From: Candidatus Eremiobacterota bacterium
GTDB lineage: Bacteria > Vulcanimicrobiota > CADAWZ01 > Ess09-12
NCBI GenBank assembly: GCA_031082125.1
Contig: JAVHLM010000003.1
Location: 1-64,000 of the forward strand
Direction: 5' to 3'
DNA: 64,000 nt
Below, one piece after another: positions 39,261 to 48,428 of the stretch. Numbering within the stretch: position 1 is the first letter of the stretch; every line of letters starts with the position of its first letter. The notes under the pieces are model-generated. The model was not told the origin of the DNA. It searched no databases and was given only the letters and a program-made list of their open reading frames with translations. The translations under genes were made by a program, and so were the position numbers.

Positions 39261-40676
39261 TCAAATCACTTTTTCCATTGCCTCGAGAGCCCTTACAAAA
39301 CATTCCATCGGGGCGTCGAGTATCCCTGCGCCTATCTGCCCCACGCCCGCTTTTTTATGGGCAATTCCCGTGTTGATGATGGGAGTAATCCCGGTCTCCA
39401 CCACTTTCCTCACATCAATGCCCACGGGGGTCCCGCTAAAATCAAGTGACGGGATGGTATAATCCCTGTGCATTGCCTGGGTAATCTCGTACATTTTCTG
39501 TGTCGCTTTCAACGCGTCGCCTGCCGACCCCCCTACGAACTTCACGATTGCAGGAGCAGCCGCCATCGCAACTGCACCAATTCCTGCCACCTCTGATATG
39601 GTGCTGTCTCCAAGGTCATTGTTTGCGTCTTCCTCGGAAAAACCTGAAAAATAGAGGCCTTTCGGCATGCCTGCCGGAGCGGTGAACCACTGTTCGCCGA
39701 GTCCTGCCACCCTGATGCCTATTTCCACACCGTTGCGTGCCATGCACGAGAGGATGGTGCTGTTGTTCAAGCCCAGGATCGTGTCAGCCGTCGCTTTACA
39801 GGCAGCCATGGAGAGGTTCAGGAAGAAATGCACATTGCCTGCGATGAACTCATAGATCTCCTGCATTTTCCTGCACTCCACCTCACTCTTGAGAAGAAAG
39901 GGGGTAATATGCTTGAGAAACTGCAGGGTTCCCCCCACATTCCTGTTGTGGCACTCGTCACCCATCATAAGGGCCTGGGAGGTGAGGTTTTTCACGTCGA
40001 TGCCTCCCGAGAGGGCCACAGCCTTCTTGAGCGAGGGGGCCAGCACTTTCTCCATCCAGCGGAGCCTGTCAATCACGTCCCAGTCGTAGGCGCCGAAACG
40101 CAGCACCTTTCCAAGACCTTCGTTGAGGGAGCAGTAAGCCCTGTTCCCGAAAGTCCTGTTCTCCACGACAAAGACATACATGGAGGCAGAGAGGATGCCC
40201 GCCATAGGGCCGACGGCATGATGATGATGGCAGGGGTCAAAACTGATGCTCCCCGAGCGGGCCAGCCTTTTTGCTGCCTCCTTGTTCTCCGCCAGTCCCT
40301 CGTATATGAGGGCTCCTGTGACGGCGCCCTGCATGGGGCCGCACATCCTGTCCCAGGTGATGGGGGGGCCCGCATGGAGAATCTTCTCCTTGGTGAGGCC
40401 GGGAATCACCTCTTTCGCCTGGCAGATATCGACAAGGACGGGATGGGAGTCAATAAGTCTCTTCGCCGCTTCCTCGTTGGCCTTCTCCACTTTTTCGCAC
40501 TGCAGCCTGCCAAGGAGGGAAGTAAGCTTCTCGTCGCCCCCGCATGGAGGCTTCCAGTCCACCTGGACGGCCTTCACCTCCTGGGACACGAGGGACTCGT
40601 GAAAGAGCGGGAGTCCCAGCGTGACAACGGCAGGACCATCTGCAAACATCTGATGAAACCGTTCTTCATTCTCCAT
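39261..40676 (-). CDS. DUF1116 protein, AllG-like subunit of a carbamoyltransferase
   Basis: 471 residues from the ATG at 40676 (AGGGTGAG upstream). It matches DUF1116/YlbE: long conserved blocks such as SISFDPCHHHHAVGPMAGI, ALSGGIDVKNLTSQALMMGDE and FTAPAGMPKGLYFSGFSEED. In E. coli this protein (AllG) together with FdrA (AllF) and YlbF (AllH) forms oxamate carbamoyltransferase. All three are present here side by side, so a similar carbamoyl-transfer activity is inferred. The true substrate may differ because no allantoin genes are in the window. Confidence 0.85.
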   Translation of the reverse strand: MENEERFHQMFADGPAVVTLGLPLFHESLVSQEVKAVQVDWKPPCGGDEKLTSLLGRLQCEKVEKANEEAAKRLIDSHPVLVDICQAKEVIPGLTKEKILHAGPPITWDRMCGPMQGAVTGALIYEGLAENKEAAKRLARSGSISFDPCHHHHAVGPMAGILSASMYVFVVENRTFGNRAYCSLNEGLGKVLRFGAYDWDVIDRLRWMEKVLAPSLKKAVALSGGIDVKNLTSQALMMGDECHNRNVGGTLQFLKHITPFLLKSEVECRKMQEIYEFIAGNVHFFLNLSMAACKATADTILGLNNSTILSCMARNGVEIGIRVAGLGEQWFTAPAGMPKGLYFSGFSEEDANNDLGDSTISEVAGIGAVAMAAAPAIVKFVGGSAGDALKATQKMYEITQAMHRDYTIPSLDFSGTPVGIDVRKVVETGITPIINTGIAHKKAGVGQIGAGILDAPMECFVRALEAMEKVI

Positions 40677-40707
40677 AAGCTCACCCTTTCGATTATAGTT
40701 TACCGCG

Positions 40708-42276
40708 CTACGTCGCCTGAAGAAGCTTCTCGGAAGCCCTTCCCCTTGATGCCACAAGTGCCGCAAACCGGGCGGCCTGGGCATTGCTGGGGAGCACGAA
40801 GACGCCTGCCTCCTCGAATATGCTCTTCTGCCTCCTGAGGTTCTGGGGGTCGCCTTCCGTGCCGCAGAGGGAGATCACAAAGACAGGCGCTCCCTCTCTC
40901 TCTTTCACCTTGAGAATGAGCGGGAGCAGCTCCCCTGCGGGATCGGCATGGGAGCCGTATCCCAGCACCACGTCCATGAGAATGACTGCCACGTCCTCAC
41001 GGGCTGCCTCTTCCATAAGGCGCTCTTTCCTGAGGGTATAATCTATCATGGGATGGGGAGTGCCCCTCGTAAACTCATCGTCGCCAAGATCCACCAGGGT
41101 GTGGGCCTGGCTCTTCCTCGCATCCTCAAGCTTCTGAGGCGGATAGACGTTCGTATTCGAATAGACCTCTCCAAGGAGCTCATGGAGTATCACCAGGGCC
41201 TCCTCGCAGAGGGTTCCCCCCGAGTAAAGGCCGCGGATAAAGACCCGCTCCTCGGGGAGCGCCTTCGCGGCGCCCTCGCTCTTCTTCTGAATCTTCTCAA
41301 AATCCTCCTGGAAGGGTGACTGGTTCAAGGGCTTCCCTGTCACAATGGCTGCGGTCTTGCCAACGGTCTCCTCCAGGGTTGAAGCGCTCTCTATCCTGTT
41401 GCCCGACACTTTCTCTCCTTCACCGCGGATAAAGCAAATCACGACGGGTTTCCCGAGCTTTTTCGCCGCCTTCACCACTTTCGCCGCCACCTTCCTGTCG
41501 GGAGGCTTTGACACGAGAACGATCACGCTGGTCCCGCGGTCATGCTGAAGAACGGACATGCCGTCAAGCATGGTGATGGCGTCAACCTCCTGGGAGAGAT
41601 CCTTGCTCCCTGTTCCTATCGCATGGGAAATGCCAATCCCCTGCTGCTCCAGAAGGACGGTAATCTCCTGGATGCCTGTGCCTGAGGCTCCTACGATCCC
41701 CACGGGGCCGGGCCTTACGACATTGGCGAATCCCAGGGCCTTCCCCTTGATGATGGCGGTGCCGCAATCGGGCCCCATCACGAGAAGACCGCGGTCATGG
41801 GCCATCTGTTTCAGGGCTATCTCGTCGGCAAGGGGCACGTTGTCACTGAAGATCATCAGGTTAAGGCCAGCCTGAAGAGCCTTCTGTGCCTCATGGCGCA
41901 CGAAGGGGCCCGGCAGCGATATGAGCGCGATATTGGCTCCTCCAATCTCATCAAGCGCCCTTGCAATGGTCCGGGGGGCATAGCTCGTATCGGACTTCTT
42001 TACCTCTCTTTTCTCAAGGAGCTCCAGTACTTTCTCGAAGGCGCCGGAACAGGCCTCCTCCTGATCGGCCACGACGGCAATGACAAGGTCATTGGGGCCG
42101 GCCTGCTCACCTCCCTCTGCAAGAATCGAGGTCTCCTTCATGAGGGCTTTATTGCTCGCAGTTCCCATGAGGACCGAGACCTTTTCCACGCCGCTCTGCT
42201 CTTTTGCCTGCGAGGCAATCTGCATGAGGAGCACCGAGTCATAGAAGCGGTTTTTCAGCACGAAATTCAGTACCAT
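40708..42276 (-). CDS. fdrA: FdrA family protein (AllF-like), succinyl-CoA synthetase-like fold
   Basis: 522 residues from the ATG at 42276, where the conserved NFVLKNRFYDSVLLM begins. Tandem CoA-ligase-like modules are seen: GPDCGTAIIKGKALGFANVVRPGPVGIVGASGTGIQEIT and GLYSGGTLCEEALVILHELLG. FdrA was named from an E. coli suppressor of FtsH and is now linked to oxamate carbamoyltransferase as AllF. It stands between AllH- and AllG-like genes, 19 and 31 bases away. Confidence 0.88.
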   Translation of the reverse strand: MVLNFVLKNRFYDSVLLMQIASQAKEQSGVEKVSVLMGTASNKALMKETSILAEGGEQAGPNDLVIAVVADQEEACSGAFEKVLELLEKREVKKSDTSYAPRTIARALDEIGGANIALISLPGPFVRHEAQKALQAGLNLMIFSDNVPLADEIALKQMAHDRGLLVMGPDCGTAIIKGKALGFANVVRPGPVGIVGASGTGIQEITVLLEQQGIGISHAIGTGSKDLSQEVDAITMLDGMSVLQHDRGTSVIVLVSKPPDRKVAAKVVKAAKKLGKPVVICFIRGEGEKVSGNRIESASTLEETVGKTAAIVTGKPLNQSPFQEDFEKIQKKSEGAAKALPEERVFIRGLYSGGTLCEEALVILHELLGEVYSNTNVYPPQKLEDARKSQAHTLVDLGDDEFTRGTPHPMIDYTLRKERLMEEAAREDVAVILMDVVLGYGSHADPAGELLPLILKVKEREGAPVFVISLCGTEGDPQNLRRQKSIFEEAGVFVLPSNAQAARFAALVASRGRASEKLLQAT

Positions 42277-42295
42277 CGTAGCAAACCCTCTTTCG

Positions 42296-43273
42296 CTATA
42301 GAATAGAGCCGGAACCACCGGCAGACATTCCAAGAGCCACGCCCAGAAGTATTTCCCTTCCCGAAGAGGCTCCCATCGAGAGAAACCATGAGGCGCGCTT
42401 TTCCAGATCGGGCTCTTTGCTCTCAAGAAGCTCCCCGGTCAGGTCCATGAGCTCCTCAGAGAGCCTTCCCTGAGCCGCCCACCGGAGAAATTGGCAACTT
42501 ATGAGGGTCGTAAGCTCTCCTGCACCCTCGATAAAACTCCCAAACCACCGGAGAAAGCTGACGGCTGTGGCGCTGAGCGCAAAACCGTGGTATTTCATCA
42601 TCGAGAGCCCCCCCAGAAAGCCCAGCAGGATATCATCTCCTGTAGGCGTGAGACCCTTCCCCAGGCCAAGAAGTCTTTGCGCGGCCCTTTGCGCCTGCCC
42701 GGGATCCCCTGAGGCAATTCCCTTGGAAAGGTCATCGCAGAGAGCGCTTATCAGCTCATTAGCCGGTGAAAGGGCATCCCTGTGAGAGCTTACCGCCGAC
42801 ATCCCTGCCCTGCATATGCTTTCGGACACCAGATCGCCTGTCTCGCCGCCGCTGCGGGCGAGGAGGAATCTGGCAAGACGTGCTGCGTTCCGCTTGATTC
42901 CCTTGCCTGCGAGGGGCGACCGGCGCCTGTCCGGCCTGCCTGACCAGACTGTCATGGCCGGCGGGGGAGAGAGGGCAATCACTATTTTTCTCGTGTGGTG
43001 GCAGAGCTCGGCGCCGTCACATGAAAAGCGGTCTCCCGGTGCGATACCGATTCCTGCGAAGGAGCAGGGGCCCTCGATGAGAATCCTTGAAGGGCCGTTA
43101 TAGGGGGTCGAAGTGAGGAGCGTGACCATGGTGCCCCCTGGGTCAATGAGGTTGAGGGCCCTCTCATGGACGCTCAGCACGCGGGCATGCCATGAGCTTT
43201 TCTTCCATAAGGCGAGAAGAGGCCTGTCGCATGAAAGCGCTTTGAGACTCCGGTGTTCAGGCACCTGCACCAC
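42296..43273 (-). CDS. DUF2877 protein, AllH-like carbamoyltransferase subunit
   Basis: About 325 residues; starts with GTG 43273 or a nearby GTG, as no strong ribosome binding site singles one out. The DUF2877 signature RLLGLGKGLTPTGDDILLGFLGGL is clear near residue 200. In E. coli AllH (YlbF) is the third partner of oxamate carbamoyltransferase. It is the first gene of the minus-strand run AllH-FdrA-AllG-Udp-nitrilase. Pro- and Arg-rich in the middle, with no signal peptide. Confidence 0.8.
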   Translation of the reverse strand: MVQVPEHRSLKALSCDRPLLALWKKSSWHARVLSVHERALNLIDPGGTMVTLLTSTPYNGPSRILIEGPCSFAGIGIAPGDRFSCDGAELCHHTRKIVIALSPPPAMTVWSGRPDRRRSPLAGKGIKRNAARLARFLLARSGGETGDLVSESICRAGMSAVSSHRDALSPANELISALCDDLSKGIASGDPGQAQRAAQRLLGLGKGLTPTGDDILLGFLGGLSMMKYHGFALSATAVSFLRWFGSFIEGAGELTTLISCQFLRWAAQGRLSEELMDLTGELLESKEPDLEKRASWFLSMGASSGREILLGVALGMSAGGSGSIL

Positions 43274-43311
43274 CTTGCCATTTCAAGGAAATATACGAGC
43301 GCACTTTCCCT

Positions 43312-43719
43312 TCAAGACCGTTCATCACTCTGAAGAGAGATCGTTGGTTCAAGCTCACCGGCAACCGCTGCCTTGGAACGGCTGATATCCTCTATGGCTT
43401 TTTCTTCACTTTCATAGACGGAGAGAAAATCATAGAGCTTGGTGAGGTTGAGGATCCTTCTCACGTAGCTCTGGGGACAGCAGAGTCCAAAGCGCTTTCC
43501 CTGCTTTCCCATTTTCTTCCTGAACGATATCAGGAGAGAGAGGCCGAAACTGTCAATATAATCGGTATTTGAGACATTCAGCAGAAGGGATTCCCTGGAC
43601 TCGGAGAGCTCCTCAAGGAGATGCTTGAGCTCCTCGCTGCTGTATATGTCAACTTCGCCCTTCAAATCCAGGATGGCAATACCCAGTACTTCTCTTTTCT
43701 GAATCTCCATCTCTTTCAC
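43312..43719 (-). CDS. STAS-domain anti-sigma factor antagonist-like protein
   Basis: About 135 residues from a GTG at 43719 (AAAGGGA nine bases upstream); ATG 43710 is the alternative. A single STAS domain: LGIAILDLKGEVDIYSSEELKHLLEEL and NTDYIDSFGLSLLISFRKK, with the phosphorylatable Ser in D-S-F-G-L. A Ser/Glu-rich tail follows. Such proteins free sigma factors or act in other partner-switching pathways. The partner kinase or phosphatase is not adjacent. The gene is 38 bases before the AllH-like gene on the same strand. Confidence 0.85.
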   Translation of the reverse strand: MKEMEIQKREVLGIAILDLKGEVDIYSSEELKHLLEELSESRESLLLNVSNTDYIDSFGLSLLISFRKKMGKQGKRFGLCCPQSYVRRILNLTKLYDFLSVYESEEKAIEDISRSKAAVAGELEPTISLQSDERS

Positions 43720-43754
43720 GGCATCAATCCCTTTCTGGGAAGATATGGGGTGTG

Positions 43755-43782
43755 AAAAAAAAACGGAATATCTCTTTTTCCG
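43755..43782 (-). terminator. weak hairpin plus T-run upstream of the STAS gene
   Basis: On the minus strand CGGAA, nine bases, TTCCG are followed at once by nine T. The five-base stem is short for a terminator. Its position in the leader of the STAS gene could make it an attenuator, or it may be chance. Confidence 0.3.
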
Positions 43783-44002
43783 AAACCATGAGTACTTATA
43801 CATGGGAGCAAAATTTCCTCTAAGAAGCGAAGAAAAGGGAGCGGTGGGAGGTCAAAACAGGGAGAGAGGGAACAGGCCATGAAGGAGAGTCCCTCACGGT
43901 AAGATAATATATACCTGAGTGCCCGACGAGCAAATCCTCACTGGAATAAGGGGTTCAGGGCCTGGAAGGCTATTCACCATTCCGCCAGGACAGGAGCACA
44001 CT

Positions 44003-45604
44003 ATGACACAATCTGAAAGCGCCCGCCACCATAGCGATGTGCTTATCATAGGAAGCGGGATCTCGGGGGCAAGTGCTGCCCTGATGCTTGCAGGAGAGGG
44101 CCTCGAGGTCACCCTTGTCACCAAGGAGAGAGAGCCGGGGGAAAGCTCCACATGGTATGCCCAGGGAGGGATCGCAGGACTCGGGAATGACGACAGCCCC
44201 GAGCTGCTTGCCAGGGATATCATGCAGGCCGGAGATCACTACTGCTACAAAGAGGCAGTCGATGCCGTCACCGCCGAAGGGCCCGGCCTTTTGAGTGACT
44301 TCCTCATCAGGATGGCCGGGGTGAAATTCGACAGGGACAAGGGAGGCGCCTACGATCTCACCAGGGAGGCCGCCCATTCCCGGAGAAGAATCTATCACTA
44401 CAGGGACGCAACGGGTTCTCAGATAGAGTCACAGCTTATAGAAAGACTCTCCTCCCATAGGCACATAAACCTGCTCTGCTCCCACCAGGCCATCGATCTC
44501 ATCACCTTCCCCCACCACTCAAAAAACTATGCAAGGATCTACGAAGACGACATATGCTGCGGCGCCTATATCCTCGATCTCGCGACGGGCCAGGTGAAGA
44601 CCTTTTTTGCCTCCTCGGTGATCCTCGCCACGGGAGGCATCGGGCAGGTATACCTCCATACGACAAACCCCCACTGTGCCACCGGTGATGGAGTGGCCAT
44701 GGCGTACCGGGCCGGAGCGAGGATCATCAACGCGGAATTCGTGCAGTTTCATCCCACGGCCCTTCTTTCAAGAGATGACGAGAGGTTCCTGATCTCGGAA
44801 GCCCTCCGCGGCGAGGGCGCCCGCCTTCTCACCAAGCGCGGCGAGCTTTTCATGAAGAAATTCGCTCCCGACCTGGGGGACCTGGCGCCTCGCGACGTGG
44901 TCTCCAGGGCCATTCACGAGGAGATGACGGCATCAGGTGACAATTATGTCCTTCTGGACATCGCCCATTACAAAAAGGAGGGGCTTGATATCAAAAAGCG
45001 CTTCCCCACCATCTTCAGGAAATGCAGGGAATACGGGATTGATATCACGAAAGAGCCCATACCGGTGGTGCCTGTGGCCCACTACTTCTGCGGAGGGGTG
45101 AAGACTGACCTCCATGGGGAAACGACCGTCAAGAATCTCTACGCGGTAGGCGAGACCGCGTGCAGCGGAGTGCACGGCGCCAACAGGCTCGCAAGCGTAA
45201 GCCTGCTGGAAGGGCTGGTATGGGGAATAAGGGCGGCCCGGAGGATCTGTGAGCAGTTCTCCAGGGATTCCGTTGCCTTTGACGAGGTCCCCGGCTGGCA
45301 GTCGCCTTCCTGGGAGGAGGATATGGACCCCGTGCTTATCCTCCAGGACTGGCACACCATCAAGACCACCATGTGGAACTACGCAGGCATCGTGAGAACC
45401 CGTAAAAGGCTCTCAAGAGCTTATTCGGACATGAACTACCTTCACCACCGGATCATGAAATTCTACAAGGAGTCGGCCCTTACCAGGGGCCTCATAGAGC
45501 TGAGAAACGCCATAATAGTGGCAAGGCTCATCATAGAGCAGGCTCTTCAGAACAAGGAAAGCAGGGGATGCCATTACCTCAGGGAGGGCGGGAAATATGA
45601 GTGA
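44003..45604 (+). CDS. nadB: L-aspartate oxidase
   Basis: 533 residues from the ATG at 44003, where AGGAG stands six bases upstream. It oxidises L-aspartate to iminoaspartate with FAD, the first step to NAD. Landmarks: LIIGSGISGASAALML (FAD loop), STWYAQGGIAG, ILATGGIGQVY, QFHPTALLS, LRGEGARLL, and VGETACSGVHGANRLASVSLLEGLVWG. The C-terminal helical domain completes the fold. nadA and nadC are not in the window. It overlaps the archease gene by eight bases, an unusual partner for nadB. Confidence 0.92.
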   Translation: MTQSESARHHSDVLIIGSGISGASAALMLAGEGLEVTLVTKEREPGESSTWYAQGGIAGLGNDDSPELLARDIMQAGDHYCYKEAVDAVTAEGPGLLSDFLIRMAGVKFDRDKGGAYDLTREAAHSRRRIYHYRDATGSQIESQLIERLSSHRHINLLCSHQAIDLITFPHHSKNYARIYEDDICCGAYILDLATGQVKTFFASSVILATGGIGQVYLHTTNPHCATGDGVAMAYRAGARIINAEFVQFHPTALLSRDDERFLISEALRGEGARLLTKRGELFMKKFAPDLGDLAPRDVVSRAIHEEMTASGDNYVLLDIAHYKKEGLDIKKRFPTIFRKCREYGIDITKEPIPVVPVAHYFCGGVKTDLHGETTVKNLYAVGETACSGVHGANRLASVSLLEGLVWGIRAARRICEQFSRDSVAFDEVPGWQSPSWEEDMDPVLILQDWHTIKTTMWNYAGIVRTRKRLSRAYSDMNYLHHRIMKFYKESALTRGLIELRNAIIVARLIIEQALQNKESRGCHYLREGGKYE

Positions 45605-46031
45605 CATTCCTCTGCCGGCGGTATACCGCACTTTTGAGCATACGGCAGATACAGGCCTCATAATCTGCGGAAAAACCCTTAAAGAGCTTTTTGCCCATGG
45701 GGGATTTGCCCTTTTCGACTTCATGGCAGACCTCTCGCTGGTGAGAAAGCGCATCAGGAGGGAAATCTCACTCTCCTGCTTTGACAGGGAAGAGCTCTTC
45801 GTGAGGTGGCTCTCAGAACTCCTCTACCTTCATGAGGCGGAGCACCTTTTGCTCTGCCGCTTTTCCGTCCTCTCGGTGAGAGGGGGAAAGCTCATTGCCC
45901 TGGCTGAAGGCGAGAGCTACAAGGGGGAGCGCCACAGGATTCACACCCTCGTGAAGGCAGTGACCTACCATGGGATGGAGATTGCAAAAAGGAATGGCCT
46001 CTGGGAGGCCCGTGTAATTCTTGATCTTTGA
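45597..46031 (+). CDS. archease, RtcB activator
   Basis: 144 residues. Archease speeds guanylylation of the RNA ligase RtcB and widens its nucleotide use. Conserved features: FEHTADTGLIICGKTLKELF at the N-terminus, with the metal-binding Asp in HTADTG, a central WLSELLYLHEAE, and the C-terminal VKAVTYHGMEI and ILDL. It overlaps nadB by eight bases and stands 15 bases before rtcB, so the RNA repair pair is coupled. Confidence 0.93.
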   Translation: MSDIPLPAVYRTFEHTADTGLIICGKTLKELFAHGGFALFDFMADLSLVRKRIRREISLSCFDREELFVRWLSELLYLHEAEHLLLCRFSVLSVRGGKLIALAEGESYKGERHRIHTLVKAVTYHGMEIAKRNGLWEARVILDL

Positions 46032-46046
46032 AGAGGGGGGGCGCTT

Positions 46047-47492
46047 ATGAGCGCACAAAACTTTGAAAAAATTGACGAGTTCAGGTTCCGTATCGCCCGC
46101 TCGGGGGCAATGCAGACCGACGGCCTGATCTATACCGATGAGAAGATGCTGGAGGACCTCCGCCAAGACCAGTGCCTCCAGCAGGTCATCAACGTGGCGT
46201 GCCTGCCCGGTATCGTGGGAAACTCCATGGCCATGCCTGATATTCACTGGGGCTACGGGTTCCCCATTGGCGGCGTGGCGGCCTTTGACATGGAAAAGGG
46301 CGTGGTCTCCCCCGGAGGTGTGGGCTACGATATCAACTGCGGGGTGAGGCTCATGACGACCTCACTTGATCGCGCCGATATCAAGAGCTCTCTTGACAAG
46401 CTTGTCAATGCACTCTACCAGAACATCCCCTCGGGCGTAGGCTCGCATCGCAAGGATCTGAAGCTCTCCAGGAAAGAGTTTGACGGGGTCCTGAGGAAGG
46501 GAGCCCGGTGGGTCATCGAGAGCGGCCAGGGTGAGAGCTCCGATAAGGATTTTATTGAAGAAAATGGCTCCATCCCTGGTGCCGATCCCGATATTGTCTC
46601 AAAAAAAGCCTACGAGAGAGGGAAAGACCAGCTCGGGACCCTCGGCTCGGGAAATCATTTCGTGGAAGTGGGCGTCGTGCAGGAAGTCTTTGACGAGAGG
46701 GCTGCCAACGTCATGGGCCTCTTCAAGAACCAGGTCACCGTGTTCATTCACACGGGCTCGCGGGGGCTGGGCCACCAGGTCTGCGATGACTACCTGGTGA
46801 AAATGCTTGACGCCTCAAGAAAATACGGGATCATGCTCCCCGACAGGCAGCTCTGCTGCGCGCCCATCACCTCGAAAGAGGGGCAGGAATACCTTGCCGC
46901 CATGGCCGCCGCGGCCAATTTCGGCTTTGCAAACAGGCAGCTTATCACCCACTGGGTAAGGGAGACATTCCAGCATGTGTTCCACCGGTCGCCCCGCGAC
47001 CTCGCAATGAAGCTTCTCTACGATGTGGCCCACAACGTGGCAAAAATCGAATCTCACCGGGTCGGCAGCGTGATAAAGAAGCTATGCGTGCACCGCAAGG
47101 GCGCTACAAGGGCTTTCCCGCCTCACCACCGCGAAATTCCCGCCCTTTACGCCGAGATAGGGCAGCCGGTGCTTGTTCCCGGCGACATGGGCAGGTGCTC
47201 CTACGTGCTCCTGGGAACGGAAAAAGCCATGGAGGAATCATTCGGGAGCTCCTGCCATGGAGCAGGAAGGGTGTTGAGCAGGAGCCAGGCGAAAAAGGTG
47301 GCCAGGGGGCGATCAATCGTCGATGAGCTCAGGGAGAAAGGGATTTCCGTCAAGGCGGCAAGCATGGAGACCCTCGTGGAAGAGATGCCCGACGCTTACA
47401 AGGATGTATCGCAGGTCGTGGAGATAATGGCGGGGTCGGGGCTCTGCCGGAAAGTGGTAAAGCTCAGGCCTCTGGCGGTGATCAAGGGCTAG
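46047..47492 (+). CDS. rtcB: RNA-splicing ligase RtcB
   Basis: 481 residues. RtcB joins RNA 3'-phosphate or 2',3'-cyclic phosphate ends to 5'-OH ends using GTP and Mn. Landmarks are complete: AMPDIHWGYGFPIGGVAAF, SPGGVGYDINCGVR (metal Cys), LGTLGSGNHFVEV, HTGSRGLGHQ and the guanylylated His in GSSCHGAGR. GAGGGGGGG precedes the ATG. With archease it forms a two-gene RNA-repair module. Its physiological targets in bacteria are tRNAs or rRNA cut by toxins or stress. Confidence 0.96.
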   Translation: MSAQNFEKIDEFRFRIARSGAMQTDGLIYTDEKMLEDLRQDQCLQQVINVACLPGIVGNSMAMPDIHWGYGFPIGGVAAFDMEKGVVSPGGVGYDINCGVRLMTTSLDRADIKSSLDKLVNALYQNIPSGVGSHRKDLKLSRKEFDGVLRKGARWVIESGQGESSDKDFIEENGSIPGADPDIVSKKAYERGKDQLGTLGSGNHFVEVGVVQEVFDERAANVMGLFKNQVTVFIHTGSRGLGHQVCDDYLVKMLDASRKYGIMLPDRQLCCAPITSKEGQEYLAAMAAAANFGFANRQLITHWVRETFQHVFHRSPRDLAMKLLYDVAHNVAKIESHRVGSVIKKLCVHRKGATRAFPPHHREIPALYAEIGQPVLVPGDMGRCSYVLLGTEKAMEESFGSSCHGAGRVLSRSQAKKVARGRSIVDELREKGISVKAASMETLVEEMPDAYKDVSQVVEIMAGSGLCRKVVKLRPLAVIKG

Positions 47493-47495
47493 GGC

Positions 47496-48338
47496 TCAGG
47501 CAAGCCAGGGCTTGTTCTGCACATGGCCCATCACCGATGAGGCATATTTCCGCGCCATGGGTCCGCTCCCATTATAGCGCTCCACGGCTTTCTCCCAGCT
47601 CCCTGTCTGGTCATAGAGATTTCTGAGGAACTTGGCAGCATATTCAATGTTGTAAGCCACGTCGTTTTTGCCCTCCTGGACTTTGTAATCAGGGTGGGCG
47701 CTCGTGTAGATCTGCATCATGCCGAAGCTCTTGCCGCCGTCGCCGACGCAGCTGTTGTTCCAGCGGCTCTCCTGCCAGGCAATCCCCTTGAGAATGTCGG
47801 GAGGGATGCCGTACTTGTTCGCGGTATTTTCCAGGATCTCGCTTGTCTTCTGCTTGTCAGGGTTGTTGCAGACACCCCCTGAATAGGAGGAGCCGCTCGC
47901 ATAGGGACTACCCTGGTTCCCATAATTCCCGTAGTTCCCACTGTTCCCGCAGTTGTTTCCCCCTCCGTTGAGCATCCGGGAGATCATATCGGGAGACATG
48001 CCGTTCTGGCGCATCATGAGCATCATCATGAGCATCATGTTCTGCATCTGGATCTGCTGGTACATCATCATAAACATCATCATCTGGGGGTTCTGCATCA
48101 TCATCGACTGAAGGTCGGGGAGCGCGTTGCCGTAGCGGAGCTGGTTTATCGAGCCCAGGCAGCCGTTATAATATCCCTGGAGCCCCGAGATCTCATCCAT
48201 TGAGGGCTGGGCGATAGGACAAAGGGCATTGTCCGCAAGGATGCTCTGCCGCTCCTGGAGGCGCTGCTGAGAGGCAACCCCCCCGTAATAGCCGGACTGC
48301 TGCAAATATCCCGGGCCCTCTATCATGTTTCCTCCCAT
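47496..48338 (-). CDS. lytic transglycosylase-like SLT protein with a Met-rich segment
   Basis: 280 residues. The C-terminal half is an SLT/lysozyme-like domain: GIPPDILKGIAWQESRWN (catalytic Glu), then SFGMMQI, then AYNIEYAAKFLRNLY and AVERYNGSG. The middle part is unusual: 17 Met in 33 residues (79-111), in runs such as MMMFMMM, followed by a Gly/Asn/Tyr-rich linker. There is no clear signal peptide, so export would need another route. A GGGAGG site precedes the ATG. It has its own promoter and converges with rtcB. Confidence 0.85.
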   Translation of the reverse strand: MGGNMIEGPGYLQQSGYYGGVASQQRLQERQSILADNALCPIAQPSMDEISGLQGYYNGCLGSINQLRYGNALPDLQSMMMQNPQMMMFMMMYQQIQMQNMMLMMMLMMRQNGMSPDMISRMLNGGGNNCGNSGNYGNYGNQGSPYASGSSYSGGVCNNPDKQKTSEILENTANKYGIPPDILKGIAWQESRWNNSCVGDGGKSFGMMQIYTSAHPDYKVQEGKNDVAYNIEYAAKFLRNLYDQTGSWEKAVERYNGSGPMARKYASSVMGHVQNKPWLA

Positions 48339-48399
48339 TGTGGTCGCCTCCCCGATATTTTAACTTCTCGCACTGTATTCATTTTTTGCTGTCACCTTT

Positions 48400-48428
48400 A
48401 GTATAGCAAACTCACCGGGGTTTGGCAA
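48400..48428 (-). promoter_or_regulatory. promoter of the Met-rich SLT gene
   Basis: On the minus strand TTGCCA (48423-48428) and TATACT (48400-48405) with 17-base spacing; TGC before the -10 gives an extended -10 form. It stands 62 bases before the ATG. Confidence 0.65.

Noticed and set aside
39828-40838. 336-codon open frame on the plus strand
   Set aside because: Antisense to the conserved DUF1116 gene; the protein is low in structure and rich in His/Arg as expected for a shadow.
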